Shown: positions 1-12,561, counted from the stretch's first letter. The stretch: 64,000 nucleotides of DNA from Tricholomella constricta (GCA_013368375.1 JAACJP010000039.1:62001-126000); one strand, 5' to 3'. Numbers and translations: made by a program. Notes: generated from the letters alone by a model not told the origin.

Positions 1-95
1 TATATTTGAATTAGTGAGGCTCTGTAAGAGAAATACGGTGGAGGCTTGCTATATAAAAAAGATGGAGTAGACATTGACAGTGGATAATCTTCTAT

Positions 96-330
96 TATAT
101 ACAAGGCAAGGTAGTTCAGTGGTTTGTGTCCATGCTTTTCAGCTAATGATTTGTGAAGTCTATGGTTCGAACCCTGGTTATGTTTTTTTCAATTTAAATA
201 AAATATCTGGTGAAATCTGGCCATTGTGTAAATGGCATAGGGCCTCCATCTACCTTTTGGCCAAAAAGCCACCCAATTCAAGTATGGCAAGATTCCACCA
301 TATGAGCCAATACAAGAAATATTGCTGAAA
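96..330 (+). mobile_element. tRNA-derived SINE-like unit
   Basis: A box-A-like stretch (TAGTTCAGTGG, near 112) is followed about 50 bases later by a perfect B-box (GGTTCGAACCC, near 163), then a non-tRNA body. This is the layout of a tRNA-derived SINE with an internal Pol III promoter. It does not fold as a complete tRNA because I see no paired acceptor stem. The body contains a repeated 'ggcc' motif and no clear tail. Identity as a SINE is inferred from the two boxes; no second copy lies in this window. Confidence 0.45.
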
Positions 331-339
331 TATACCATT

Positions 340-1055
340 TACTGCCTTACTCAACGTTTGCGCAACAATGTTGAGAATATGGCAGAATTTTGCTATATTC
401 TCTCTAACAATGCTCAACAGCCCGTCAGCAGTATACGGTAGGAACCCACTATATATTTTACTCAGCGGTTACTCAACGCCCTAAGAATAAACTATGCAGA
501 AAAATGGCTGAATTTCGGCATAATGAAGCTACTCAACATCTATAAAACACAACAAATATGGCAGAAATTTGGCATATCGACGGGTCACTTGTGTTTGGAG
601 TGACGGGCCGCATGTGTTGCTGTGACAGGCCTATGGTGTTTGTTAGGCCTGGACCATCGCACATATCCGAGCAATGGGGACAATTTGAAGTGACCTTGAC
701 TGCGGCGATTTCGGTTCCTCAGATGGCTGGTCGTTCTTTATGACATTGTTCCTGTAAGGCGTCAGTTACAAACATATTCCAGTTTTTGAGAAAATTCACA
801 TCGTATCAGTTGCTGCGGTCGTGGCAGTAATGGGGAGCACTTGAACGATACTTAGTCTTTATATATTTACATCCACGTGCTGTCATGCTGTGGTCGTCCC
901 TGTCACTTGAAAGCGTGGACGGTGGACGTGTCAATGAGCCGTTAAATGTGTAAAGTTATTCGTACGTGGATGAATATAACTCCTCAAACGGGTTCATTGA
1001 CTCTGAGGCCTTGACACTTGTGTTGGTTCTTTCCCTTGCCTCTTCTCCCACTGCA
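340..1055. repeat. Degenerate repeats and remnant of family D 5' region
   Basis: There is no intact gene here. A motif like ATGGCAGAATTT recurs imperfectly at 379, 504 and 558. From about 655 to 1055 the minus strand resembles the upstream region and first recognisable exon of the family D gene at 14.48-14.93 kb, including the exon core encoding NDQP.EEPKSPQS, but with no downstream exon attached. I read it as a truncated duplicate of a family D gene. Confidence 0.5.
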
Positions 1056-1524
1056 TCAGCCTAACAATTCCTTACGCCAGAAGGCTGTAAGCCAGCAATA
1101 TGGTGTTTCTTCTCAGGGTAAACATATCGAAACTTAGAAACGTCGACGGTAAATCACTTCCGACGTCTTTGCCACTTAAATTGACGTGAGGAGGGAGGCA
1201 CTGGAGCAAGGCCATTATTCGGGGAAGCGGATATGGAAACATGTCATTGGGACGGGTAGGGATACGGATCGGAGGAGGACCAGGTGACAATGAAAGTAAG
1301 CGAGCTTATCATCACTCATTTTATATGCATCCTTACACCTGCAGGACCATGTAAATTAGGCAAGAATTCATATGCAATGCCGTGCATGTAGTATACTCAT
1401 GGTGACATCTTCGTTTCAGCCCGACTCCACATATCGACCTCGATACCCAAGGCAAACTGAGAGAGCTCTAGAATGTCAAGATATTCACTACATCATCACA
1501 GCGGCAAAATACACATATGACTCA

Positions 1525-2139
1525 CTAAGATTCGCGAAACTGGTGCCAGCGAGGAGCCCTCCCTGTGCGCAAAATCTTCTGCACCCTGCGGATATGCTTC
1601 AGATCTGCTCCCCACGCCAGCTCCTCCGGAGACAAATTGGATGTGATGGTGAACCCAGAGCAATCAACGCTTCTGTCTTCCTCAAATGGGACGGCAGCAT
1701 ACCTACACCTGCTGAATAAATGCAGCTGGATTTCCTTGATCACTTCGAACCTTCGATTGAAGTTATCCAGGTCGGGCCTGAAGTTGTGGCGGAGAGCCCA
1801 CGCGTCTTGATCCTTGGTCGGAAAGGAGTAAGAGAGAACGTAATGCCGCATACGTCCTCCAAGCCTAGGGTCGTTCCAGAGAAGCGGTGCCGGCCTCTTG
1901 ATGTCTGCGAGCGTCATACGTCGATAAAATGGCTGCGGTGGCTCGGAAGCCTGCTTGTCATTATCCCTGTAAAATGTTCAGTTGAAGGGAACAGATATTC
2001 CGTGGCGGTGTTGACAAAAGTTCACGTTGTAAGAGTGTGAGTTGTTGTGATTGTGGCAGAAATGGGGTCAACTTGAGACGAACTTGACTGCGGCGACTTC
2101 GGTTCCTCAGATGGCTGGTCGTTCTTTGTGTCATTGTTC
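1525..2139 (-). CDS. Family D member 1, unknown function (5' end unresolved)
   Basis: Two exons are clear on the minus strand: 2139-2026 and 1966-1525, with the intron 2025-1967 (gtgaac...acag). The first encodes a polar linker (NNDTKNDQPSEEPKSPQ...) and the second ends in a conserved domain of about 100 residues with the motifs HNFRPDL, F.VIKE, CSG..I.SN, LAWGADL and RAPRWHQF. The start codon and any earlier exon were not found, so the listed CDS is partial. The closest relative is the plus-strand gene at 14810-15441. The linker exons are about 75% alike at protein level and the C-terminal domain about 48%. I do not recognise the family. No signal peptide or membrane segment is visible in the visible part. 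Confidence 0.5.
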
Positions 2140-3291
2140 CTGTGGAGCATCAGTTACGGAAACACAAATTCCAGTTTTTGAGAAAATTTTCACATCGTAT
2201 GAGGCACTGTGGTCGTGGCAGTGGTCAGAAGCTCTTGCACAGTACTTGAACAGTACTTAGTCTTTATATGCTTACACGCACGTGTCGTCCTGCTGCTGTC
2301 TTCGTCTCTGTCACTTGAAGGCGTGGATGTTGGACGTGTGAATGAGCCCTTGGATGCTTGTACGTGGACGTGAATATTACGCCTCAGATTGGCCTCAGAC
2401 GGGTTCATTGTCTGAGGCCTTGAAACTTGCCTTGTTCAAGGTTTCCTTCCTTTGCCTCATCTCCAACTCGCGGGCGAGGTCACTCGGCGGCCTGATAACT
2501 GTGGCACTGGAACCGATTTAACCAAACGGACTGCACGCATTATGCTTCGAGGCGGCCTGTATTAGTTCGGCTTCGGTTCCTCGGGAGTCTGCCCGTCCTT
2601 CGTGCCAGCATACTGGTACAATGTCCAGTTCAAGTTGCGGAAACAGATATCTCAGTGTTCTAAAAGTTCAGCGACCAGCCGCCGTCGACTCGGAGAAGCG
2701 TCAGAGGTGGCCGCGGTAGCTGCGGCGGGAAATCTTGGTTGTTATCTGTGTCGCTATCCCTGTAGTAAGAGCCTCAGTTACAGAGAAGGATATTCCAAAC
2801 CCCACCACATTCCTTTCAGAAGATTCACATTGTAGTGTAGGCGTACGACTTGCAGTACTAGTGTTTGATGGGATCACTGCGTGCTGAACTGCCCTTCAAG
2901 TGAGGAAACAAACACATCGGGTGGAATCGTAGAGAATGAAATCGCAGCGCGTGACGCCATGCTCCTTCGAATTCTAAGATTCGAAAACGCACACGATCCC
3001 GAAGAAACATAAGCCAATTGCTACTGCGATTTTCAAGTTCACGAACAAATCGTAACATCGTAAAGTTCATTCTATTTGGATTTGGAAAGGATACAGAAGG
3101 TACGTAATGTCTTTGTGTTCTAAAACTACAAATGCTGTGGTGTGAGTGATTCGTAAAAATCCATGACTGGTAATACTCGAGAAATATCGAAACATACTAT
3201 TCGTAGTGAGTGAGCGTCGCGTGAGAGCAAGGAAAGAGAGCAAAGATAAAAAAACAAAAGAGAGTGACAGATACCACGAGCGAACCAGCGC
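2140..3291. other. Upstream repeat of family D1 and intergenic sequence
   Basis: 2140-2430 is the upstream region shared (inverted) with 14.48-14.81 kb and 0.74-1.05 kb. 2470-2830 is a further, more diverged remnant of the same family: it keeps the GGTTCCTCGG and CAGTTACAGA blocks in the same order but no open exon. 2840-3291 shows no feature apart from the 3' end of the transporter gene. Confidence 0.4.
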
Positions 3292-6200
3292 TCACTCGCC
3301 CACCCACTCCCCACCACTGGCAAGGGTAGCAAACAGCCCCTTCCGACTCACAAGCTCGTCGAACGTCCCTTCCTCCTTCACCTCCCCATCTGCGACGACG
3401 ATCACCCGATCGCACATCTTCATCACCTGCAGCTTGTGCGTCACCATCACCGTCGTCCTGCCGCCCTCGCTCGCCACCTTTGCCACCGCCTCAAGCACCA
3501 CCTTCTGGTTCTCCCCGTCTAGCGCACTCGTGCACTCGTCCAGGACCAGCACCTCCGACGGCCGCACCAACGCGCGCGCAATCTGCAGCCGCTGCGCCTG
3601 CCCGCCCGAAACGAGCGTCGCGTTCTCGCCGACGAACGTATCATACCCGTGCGGGAGGCCCATGATGAACTCGTGCACATTGGCGGCCTTGGCTGCCCTG
3701 CGGATGTCCACCTCCGAGACCTTGTCGGTCCCGCTCCCGTAGCGGATGTTTTCAGAAATGCTCGCGTCGAACAGGTGGGGGTGCTGCGAGACGACAGAGA
3801 CGTGGTCCCGGAGATGGGTGGCGTCGATGTCGTTGAGGGGAAGGCCGGCTAGGGTGATGCTTCCGGATGCAGGCTCATAGAGGCGTTGGAGGAGAGCAGC
3901 GATGGTGGATTTTCCCGAGCCAGAGGCGCCGACGATTGCGACGGACTCGCCGGGCGTGATAGAGAGGTTGACGTTACGGAGGACAAGGACGTCGGGGCGG
4001 GAGGGGTAAGCAAATTGAACGTTGGAGAAGGTGATGGCGGCGTTGGAGCCTGAGATATCGGGGCGGAGGGTTCCAGTGGAGTCAGAGGGGGTGGAGGAGG
4101 AGAGCTTGAGGAGGTGGTTAAAGTCGCTCGTTGCCTGGACAGACTTTGCGATTCTCTGGGCTGGAGGGCGACGTCAGAACTTCGCAAGATGACAACAGAA
4201 GACGGAACTTACTGAAAGCCATAAGCTGTGATCCGATAGTGACAGTGAAGACGACGAGATTGAGGACTTCGACCATCTGGAGGTAATTATAGCGGCCCTT
4301 GACGATCAAGACGGCGCCGACGTAGAAGAGAAGCGCCTCCGCAAGGTAGATCAATCCGCTGGCCACACCATAAGTGCAGCCCTCGACGAACGCGCCGCGC
4401 ACACCCGTCGCCAGGGCCTTCTCCGCCGCCTTGTCAAACTTGCTGCGGAAGACGCCCTCGAACGACATTGCCCTGATGCCGCGAATATTAGAGATGGCAT
4501 CATAATACCCCCTCGCGACTTCCTCCCTCGCACGCTTATTGCGCAGCTCGCAGCCAGCCACCAGCATCGTCTGCAGCGCCATTACGCCCGCAAATACGGG
4601 TGCGATCGCAAGTCCGACCAGAGTAAGCTCCCATCCGCGCGCCATGGCCCAGATGAGGCCGACACTGAGCATGCATGTGACTACGACGGCTTGACCGGCA
4701 ACCACGGAGACGAGGTTGCGTGCGTCGTCTGCGTCCTTGACGAGGACCTGCACGAGGCGCACGGGCGAGCCAGCGGGCTGTTCGAAAAAGGACTTGTCCT
4801 GCTTGAGGACCGCGCCGAAGGCACGGCGGCGGAGGGCGGTGATCCAAGCCAGTCCGGAGGTCTCCATCACAAAGTATTTAAGGCCGATAAGAAGCCCGTC
4901 GATACCAGCGACGCCGAGGACGAGTCCGCCGAAGCGATTGATGAGGGTTGTGTCACGAGCGCCGGTGGAGACCTCAAACAAAAGGCGGGAGAGGAGGAAG
5001 GAGAAGAGGGGTGTCATGGCGCCGCTCAAGCCGGAAAGAATGAGACCAAGGATGAGAAGGGGTTTGTGAGGAATCGTTGGCCACACCGCGCGGACTGTCG
5101 CCCAGAAGGCGGGTATCTCGTTCTGGGGCTGTGATTCCTCCTTGGGCTGTCCAGTAATAGCTTGCGCGGTCAATCCTTGCCGGCGGGACATCCACATGCG
5201 CTTCTTAGCCACCTCGACTTGATCCTCCTCTGCTTTCTCCCACCGCACACGCTCCACCTTGGGACCTCTTCGCTCCAACACAGCACCTCCACTCCGCGTC
5301 ATCGCGTTCTTCTCGCCCTCAAACTCCTCATCCTCCCTCTCGTCGTCCAGATCAACCCTCGAGCGCCCATATCCGTACCCATGCGGCATCCCTGCACCGG
5401 AGCGAGTCGGAAACACTGGCGAGGTAGGTGTGAACTGCAGGCTCCTGCGATCCCTCCTTATTCCATTGACAGCGCTCTTCACGCGCTCCGGCATCTGAAT
5501 ATCCACATCAATATGTATACTCGACGGCCTGCGCTTCCTCGGCGCATCCTCCAGCGCAGGTACGGGCGGGCGTATGGTCTCGTGCTTGCCGCCAGCAGGG
5601 CCAGCGAGCTCCGCGACGACGTCGAACATCCAGTTGCCGAGCGTCAGGGGGCGGAGGAGCGTCTGCGGGCGGTACCGCTCCTCTTCTCCGTCTTCCGAGT
5701 CTGAGTCGGATTCGTACTCGGGGGCGGGGACGGTGTCGATGTCGACAGTGGGGAGGCACCCGCCAAGGCCGAGCTGGACGTCGAGCATCTTGCGGAACTC
5801 GCCGCGGCCATCAGTGTAGCAGGCAGCGTCGCCGTCGTGCTGCTCGTGCCCAAAGTAGGCGTCCGACTTGCTGGCGGGAATTTCGAGGTCGGCGCGGTAC
5901 CCCTGCTCGACGACGCGGCCGTCCTTCATGACGTACACGAAGTCCTCGGCCTCGACCTGCGAAAGGTCGTGTGTGATAACGATGGTGGTCCTGTTCTGGC
6001 GCCGTGCGCGAAGCGCCGCAAATACCAGCAGCCTTGAAGTTGCATCCAGCGCGGAGGTGGCTTCATCTGCAAGGCAAGGCCACGATGAGCGAACATTAAC
6101 GAACACAACACAGGCGGATACGTACCGAGAACGAGAACACCGGGGTTCCTTAGATGGGCACGCGCAATGGCGAGACGCTGGCGCTGCCCACCGCTCAAAC

Positions 6201-8032
6201 ACACACCTTGTCCTCCACCCTGGCCACCGGCACTGAGCACCGTCTCGTACCCATCAGGGAGGCCCTGGACAAACTCGTGGAGGAGTGCTGCGCGGCATGC
6301 TTGCTGAATCTCGAGCTGGGAAGGCTCGGGGGCACCGACAGCGACAGCGATGTTCTGTGCGACGGTAAGGCCCTCAAAGACGACGTCGCCGCCGTATCCC
6401 TGGCCGACACCCATGACGCGCGCACGGAGCCAGGCCTCGTCGAGGAAGCGCACGTCGCGTTCGTCGACGCACACCTCGCCGGCCTGGGGCGTGTACATGC
6501 GCAGAAGGAGAGCGGCAACGGTGGATTTGCCCGAGCCGGACGCACCGACGATGAAGGTCGTCTCGGATGCAGGGAGGAAGAGAGACACGGCGCGGAGCGT
6601 GGGTTCGGGGGTGCGCGCGAGGTTGGCCTCGGCATCGGCGGTGGTGGCCGCCTGGCGCGCAGGGTAGGCAAACGTGACGTTGTGGAGCGAGAACTCGCCC
6701 GCAAACGCGGCAGGGCGGATCTTCCGGAGATCGCGGTTCCTGCTCTTGGGTACGGCGGTGAAGGGGACCTCCTCGTCGTATGCTGGAGCGGCATTTGGGG
6801 CGTCACCGACGACCTCGAGGAGCGCACGGCATGCCTCCTTGCCCTTGGCGATGATGATGAGCTGGGGGATGCACATCTGCAGGTTCGAGGTCGCGATGAG
6901 GCACGCCCAGAAGACGGCCATGACGGCGCCGGCCTCGACCTTGTTCTCGCGGACGAGCTTGGCTCCGAACCAGAAGCCCTGCACGAACATGGCTAGGGTC
7001 GTAAATTGGCCCATGGCGCTGGTGAGTCCCCAGACTGCGTTGAGGGAGCGCCCGGCTTTATTGAGTGCGCCAAAGATGGATGAAGCAGCAGACAACTCGA
7101 AGGCCTGGGCATTAAAGGCCTTGACGGTGGCGATGGACGCAGTGGCACGGTCGACGAGACCAGCGGCCTTGGCAGAGAGAGTGCGTTCGGTGTGAAGGAG
7201 CGGGGAAGCGACAGCCTGCGAGAAGGCTTGGATGAGGATGAGAAGGGGAACAGCGGAGAGAATGACAAGGGTGAGGGCCCAGGAGCGCGTGAACGCCAGC
7301 ACGAGACAAGTGACGGTTGTAGTGAGGTATTGGAGAAGCTGGCCCGATGCCAGCGAGGAGGCAGCACGGACGTCGTCAGTTTCACTACGACAATGTCAGC
7401 ATGAGAAATAATATGAATGAAATAACGCACCGAGTGAATTTGGCCATAAGACCGCCCGCACCCAGAGGGCCGTGGTCCTCGGTGGGGTCGGATTCGGCAC
7501 CCATCTTGGCGTCGAACCACACCATTTCCTTGCCGGTCACGGCCTCGTACACGCGGCGGCGAAGAGCAAGAACGTTGCGCTCGCCTGTCCAGATCCAGAG
7601 GCAGCTGGTCACGCTGCTAAGGGCAAGTGCGCCAACAGCCAGCGCAACGAGCTGAATTGCGGCCAGGCCCACGTCACGCAGTAGGCGGTCCTTGTCCTGC
7701 GACGACGGGTCAGAAAGGGGGTACCTGGCAAACGCAGCGAACGCCTGCCCGACGACAAAGGTCATGAAAGGGGCAATCCCTCCGGCGATGACTGACGAGA
7801 TGGCGGCTGGGAGGAGTAGAAGCAGACGGTGACGGCGGGGCAGGAGAGAGAAGAGCAGGCGAATTGAAGGTTGGAGGGGGCGGGCGGGCGCAGGTACGGG
7901 AAGAGGAGCAGGACTCGTCGGTGTGAACGGAACCTTTGCATCAGAGCAGATGGACGAGCGGGGAGACAGGTCAAGGTCATACATCATGTTGGTGTTGGTG
8001 TCCACCGCAAGAGCGGGCGTCGTGCGACGCAT
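3292..8032 (-). CDS. STE6: Ste6-like a-factor/pheromone ABC exporter (ABCB, full transporter)
   Basis: Four exons (8032-7431, 7384-6126, 6066-4213, 4160-3292) join through introns of 46, 59 and 52 bp into one 1,527-residue frame. The order is TMD-NBD-TMD-NBD. NBD1 has Walker A GASGSGKST near residue 480, signature LSGGQRQR and Walker B LVLDEATSALD, the last split by the second intron. NBD2 has Walker A near 1316, signature VSGGQAQR and DECTSALD near 1447. DECTSALD is shared with yeast Ste6, and ABCB full transporters of this kind export farnesylated mating pheromones across the plasma membrane. The linker between halves (about residues 650-850) is acidic and low-complexity. Substrate is inferred from family resemblance only; a general multidrug ABCB exporter is the alternative. 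Confidence 0.85.
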
Positions 8033-9501
8033 CGTAGCAAAGAGAAACAGAGAGAAGACGGGAACGAAAGTGTGCTCGCATCTCTTGCCATTCTTTCCTT
8101 TTGTTCAGCGCACAATGGATAACGAGACAATTGAGAAACATTTGTTTGCGTCTATTTGGCTACCAACTCAACAATAGAGGTGTGCCTGGCGCGTGATGCG
8201 AATCATTGTAACGTCAGCCAGCAATGAGATGCGTCTGCGGAACTGACGATCGGAGAGGAAGATAAGATTCGGAGGAAAGGGAAGATGAATTTTATCTCTG
8301 TCTCGCGCGTATACGGGGCCGGTGCGTAGATTTAAGTTTCGACCGTTGGTTGGCATGTCCGCAATAGGAAAGGCGTCTTCCGCATTTAGTAACTCAATTA
8401 GGGTTAGGGCTAGCGAACGGGCCACCATGACGCAAACGACGGACATCGCACCTTTCTCCAATTTAAGCTCGAAGTTGACTCCTCTCAACGCCAACTCTCG
8501 TCTCTGCTTCACCTTTCTGTTTTCGCACGACGCCGGCAACTCGAGCTCGGATTCGACTCTTTCTAACCATCGTCTCTGCCCACACTCTCTGTCCCTCGCA
8601 CAAAGCCACAAAGTCAAGCTCATTTGCGACTCTTTCCAGCCGCCGCGTCTCATATCTCATTACTGACGCTTGATAGTGCCCTGGACGTGACCATGGAGCA
8701 AATTCTGGAGTCTTTGTCCTTCATGCACTCTCATATCTTTCGTATCGAAGCCGTTGACTGGCTCTCTTGAGTCTCGACCCACCTCGAGTGCTTCTAACGC
8801 GCGAATCCGTTATCTCAAGTTCTCCAGCTTTCCTCTCTCAAAACGATCGCACCGTGACGGCACTATACTCCAGGGCGAATCAAATTTGTCTCGATGTCGT
8901 CATGTAAGTACGGCGTACAACAGGATATACACGCTGCAGGATCTATGAAGCTGGAGGGACACATCGAAGGCGGAAAACGCGGACTGAAGTGCGACAGAAC
9001 AAACTTGCCTAGAAGTTGTACGCTGTTGCTTTACTATCGACCGCATGAGACAACAGATACAGTTTTGTCGTTTGCCTGGGCGCATGATGGCCACCTCTGT
9101 ACGCCCCTCCAACGATACATAGAGCATCTAAGGGGTATGGTTGAGGCCATTGACTACCGCGAAGCAATTATGACGACGATTCCACACTCCTCGGACTTTT
9201 TTTACACAATGTTCGACGTTTCGGTTATTATTTCCAAGCAAATGAACAAATAACGTGTGCTGGTTGCTTGCATGAGGTGGGGTAGTCATCCCCGCCTCAT
9301 CGCGATCACAAGAACCGATATTAACATAGCTGCTGTGCCCTTTCAAACCTTTCGGAATCATATCCAACACCCGTCGTCCGGCCTTCCGGATCTGCCGTTC
9401 CGCAGAAAACATAATCGGAGGCGCCTTAGGCTGGGTTGTGTTTTTACGTTATGTGAAGCCAGATCCGGAAAATGGAGATTGGTCGTCTCCCTATTCTCAT
9501 C
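8033..9501. other. Intergenic region, no gene supported
   Basis: The transporter promoter should lie just above 8032. Open frames here are short, on both strands, with no splice-supported extension or recognisable motif. A short TTAGGGTTAGGG stretch at about 8399 is only two units long. Nothing else stands out. Confidence 0.4.
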
Positions 9502-9607
9502 GGCTGAATGGTCTAGTAGTATGATTCCTGCTTCGGGAGTTTACAACCCCGTGCTGAACAGCACTCGAGCATGCAGGAGGTCCCGGGTTCAATTCCCGGT
9601 TCAGCCC
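9502..9607 (+). tRNA. tRNA-Pro(CGG) with intron
   Basis: The acceptor stem pairs GGCTGAA (9502-9508) with TTCAGCC (9600-9606), with discriminator C9607. The anticodon stem is CCTGC (9527-9531) with GCAGG (9573-9577), the anticodon is CGG at 9534-9536, and G37 is 9537. A 34-base intron occupies 9538-9571, at the canonical site one base 3' of the anticodon. Box A is TGGTCTAGTAG and box B GGTTCAATTCC. A T5 run at 9608-9612 serves as the Pol III terminator. Yeast tRNA-Pro also carries an intron at this site. Confidence 0.93.
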
Positions 9608-9612
9608 TTTTT
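9608..9612 (+). terminator. Pol III terminator of tRNA-Pro
   Basis: Five T residues follow the discriminator base directly. Confidence 0.8.
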
Positions 9613-10303
9613 CGCGGATCATTCTATTGCTTTGTGGGAGTTCACAAATCGAACTATACTTCTTTTTTGACAACTGTGTTGTTCATTTTACCTGTTTCCC
9701 TGCTCCTTTTACGATTCGTAGACGCAAGGCTGCCGCTCATAAAATCTCTCTGGACCGAAGTATCGCATCAAAAGACCTGCGACGTAGAATCCATCGCTAA
9801 TGGTCTTGTCTTCCTTGCCGCGGCCTCCTGCGCCTGGGCAGGCACCACTGGAAGTTACCTTCATCAACTACCGCTCGGATTTCGGTCAGTAACTATGTAC
9901 ATATCGTATGAACACTGGATAACCATATATCGGCGGAGCCGAGCCACTCAATTTCCTTAAAGTCGGTAAAAATCTTGGCAATCGCTTAACAGCTGTCGAC
10001 TGCCAGTAGTGTCAGTAAGATTTGTACAGATTCTATGTCAAATGACTAGAGAGACGGAAGCGCCCGACAAGCTTTATGACTCGCCGTCGCCGCTCATCAA
10101 TGATGATGACAGATGATGATATTTATTGACTCCAGTTTCGGTAGCTAAGAACGACGGACAATACATAAAATGCTTCCCTTCCAGTAAGACAAGAAAACAA
10201 GAGAGGTCCTTCCGGATCTTACTTTGCCCTGCCTCCATAACGCAGCGTCGCCCGATTTGCAAACAACACATCTCGTAGATACCATTATACCTCCCCACAC
10301 GAC
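9613..10303. other. Intergenic region, left edge of segmental duplication
   Basis: No gene is supported. The duplicated block begins close to gene A; similarity with the second copy is clear from about 10300 and fades to the left. Confidence 0.35.
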
Positions 10304-11044
10304 ATGACGCGCTCAGCCAAATCTCCACGAGGCCCCGAGGTAGCGAAGAAGGTGCGTATTCAGCTCACGGCCTTCGAGTATGAACTAATCTCATCATCGC
10401 AGGTCTTCCGCGCAAATGCAAAGGCCCAAGGCCTCACATTCAGAGCCGCCGCCGAAGCACGAAAGAAACTCCAGAAACCAAAGGTAAGTTCTCAACCCCC
10501 CAAATATCGCATGCCTTCTCTCGAACGAAGAGTACTTACTAACTCTGCGTACAGGAAGTCGCACCAGGCATGGGCCGCCGCGCCCACGGAACGATGACTG
10601 AAACATACTGGAACGGCCGCGAGTTTATTCATATTGACCACGAATCAGAAGATACCCCGGGTTACGAGATATGCAACGCAGAATACAAACGTCCGCTGTA
10701 CGTGTCAGGTGAGGACGGACAGGCACCCTGCGCCCCCGTCCTCGCTTCGCTCCTGGATATCGCAAGGCCTGCCAAGGCAAAGGGTGAGTACCGCGAAACG
10801 CGGTTCGAATGCGCACTAATAAACTTTCGATTTTTGCATAGGTATCGCAAAGGAGTTTGAGATGGTAGACTCGGTGGCGAAGGTCATTGCGTTTGAAGAC
10901 GAGGAGGAATGGCCAGTTGGACATGGGTACGAGAACGAGGACGAGATTGACTGGGATGAATGGGGCGAGGCGTATGAGGAGTGGTCGCCAAAGAAGGCTT
11001 CATACTCGGCGGTCGTTGAGGGCAAAGACCTGTCTGAGCTATGA
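10304..11044 (+). CDS. Gene A copy 1: hypothetical 186-aa protein
   Basis: Four exons (10304-10351, 10403-10483, 10555-10783, 10842-11044) with introns of 51, 71 and 58 bp give a 186-residue frame. The N-terminus is basic (MTRSAKSPRGPEVAKK). The middle is rich in Ala and Lys, then comes a mixed region containing HGTMTETYWNGREFIHIDHE. The C-terminal third is strongly acidic and Trp-rich (EDEIDWDEWGEAYEEW). No signal peptide, membrane segment or known catalytic motif is seen. It is the first gene of a duplicated A-C-B block; its twin at 16.2 kb is broken, so this is the likely functional copy. Function unknown. Confidence 0.75.
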
Positions 11045-11560
11045 TGGATCATTGCACTTGGACAAAGGGAGATATACCGCGCGGTTGTCGATCAATGTGT
11101 CTGAGGGCATCGCATTGAGCTCGAGAGACCAGAGCGGCCAGAGGCAAGGAAGCACGAAGTAGTAGGGTAACCTCATGTCCTTACAGAGCGGAAGTCCTTG
11201 ACACCATTGAATCTGACGGCGAGGTGTTTGAGAAACGTGCAATGCTAAGATTTAGCGATATCGATGAAGGAAGAGAAAGCAACGTTCAAAGAATCTACTC
11301 CGTTGATGAAAGGGTGTACAGATGAATAGTGTGATGACGGTGTCAAGCGTACCAGCCATGATTCGCGGAGAGGCACAGTCGAGGAACACGACATGCTCAA
11401 AACAAGATGTTATCATTGGAAAAGCTTCATTTGAGATATGCACTCACATGCGAGCCTCTCACCTCTATCGTCTTGAACAACGTTCAATTCGCTTACACTT
11501 TCCGCTATGACGTTCCTTCCCTTCGAGCCAGAACAAGGACATCATTAACGCCGCCTCCAA
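11045..11560. other. Spacer between genes A and C (copy 1)
   Basis: The sequence is alignable with 16.92-17.46 kb in the second copy but shows no open frame preserved in both. It probably holds the 3' end of A and the promoter or undetected first exons of C. Confidence 0.35.
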
Positions 11561-12561
11561 ATTGATAAATTTGTAGCAGGCAAACCGACAGGCTCAGAAA
11601 CAATATTTTTCAGAGGCGAAGGCGACCATGGGTGCGTTGTGTTGACTGGCTCTCGAACAACGAGAGATGGTGCCTGTACAAATTTCTAGAAGACCATTTT
11701 CGAATTCAAAGCATGACATCCAGCGAATTGCGCAGACGCGGGACAAGGCTCTCCCGAATTGTTATCGTTCGTGTTAACTTGTAGATGCCTGTGAATATTC
11801 CTGCCTTGAATATTTCGTGACAGCTAGGAGAGGCTGCGGTGGTACTTGATTACAATGAAGGTACACTGGTGGACCGACTCTATTGATTCAAAATTGCCGA
11901 CGTAGTTCCTGTTGGCCTGAAGTACTTTGATGAGTCCGGCGTGATGAAGTACCGGAGCATTTCGAACAGATGGTGTGAATGTCTCGATGTCCAGGTAGGT
12001 CAAAGCTTTAGAACGAATTATCCTACTGGGCGGTTCCAGACCAGAGTAGAAAATGATGGTACACTGCAGTTAGGCACGTTTCACAACGATGAAGGTGTAG
12101 TCGATGCTTACTGAACTCCTGACACTGACGTGGACGAGGAACCGATGCAAGTCAAGGGCTGCAGCCTGGACAGCAGTAAACATTTGGACTGTTTGCATGG
12201 GCGGCAAGGAGGAAGATGAGGGAGAAGAACAAAACGACTGACCCTCTGATCTCGGTGTTATAAATTTGCCTCAGGACCATCTCGTGGCGCCGCGTGCTCG
12301 ATGTCGATTTCCTGTCAACGACGACAAATTGCCCTGAATTGGTGTGCCTCCCGTCAATGGTGGAAAATATGTTTCGACAAGGATCGCGTGCGCCTTGAAG
12401 CTTTGAAGCGTAAGCATTACAGTACGGCACAGGAAAACATCAATGGAGAGAATGCTTCAAATGCCCTTTTGTCAGCCGCACGGGCTGCTGAAAAGAAACT
12501 CCATCTTGTGAACGAAGCGTCCATCGTGTCATGGAAGCGGAAGAGTTGCTCTGTAATGTGA
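11561..12561 (+). CDS. Gene C copy 1: unrecognised multi-exon gene (tentative)
   Basis: Exon-like segments are separated by plausible short introns. One around 11680-11770 encodes WCLYKFLEDHFRIQSM.SSELRRRG; the next runs to GAAG|gtacac near 11860. The third, from about 11906 (after cgtag), encodes PVGLKYFDESG and WCECLDVQ; an optional 45-base intron (gtaggt...ttccag) may follow. A final segment, 12301-12561, is helical and ends WKRKSCSVM, i.e. a CSVM CaaX box that would be a farnesylation signal. The start, exact joins and whether the last segment belongs to the same protein are unresolved. I do not recognise the family. The second copy at 17.5-18.5 kb is frameshifted. Confidence 0.4.

Noticed and set aside
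6154..6996. 280-aa frame on the plus strand over the transporter
   Set aside because: Antisense shadow of the ABC gene, whose exons and motifs fit fully.
8395..8420. Telomere-like TTAGGGTTAGGG at about 8399
   Set aside because: Only two units in the middle of a gene-rich contig; no array or chromosome-end context.
12301..12561. Gene C segment as a mating pheromone precursor
   Set aside because: The CaaX box is present, but the frame is long and helical and lacks a compact precursor layout; X is Met, not the usual Ala.
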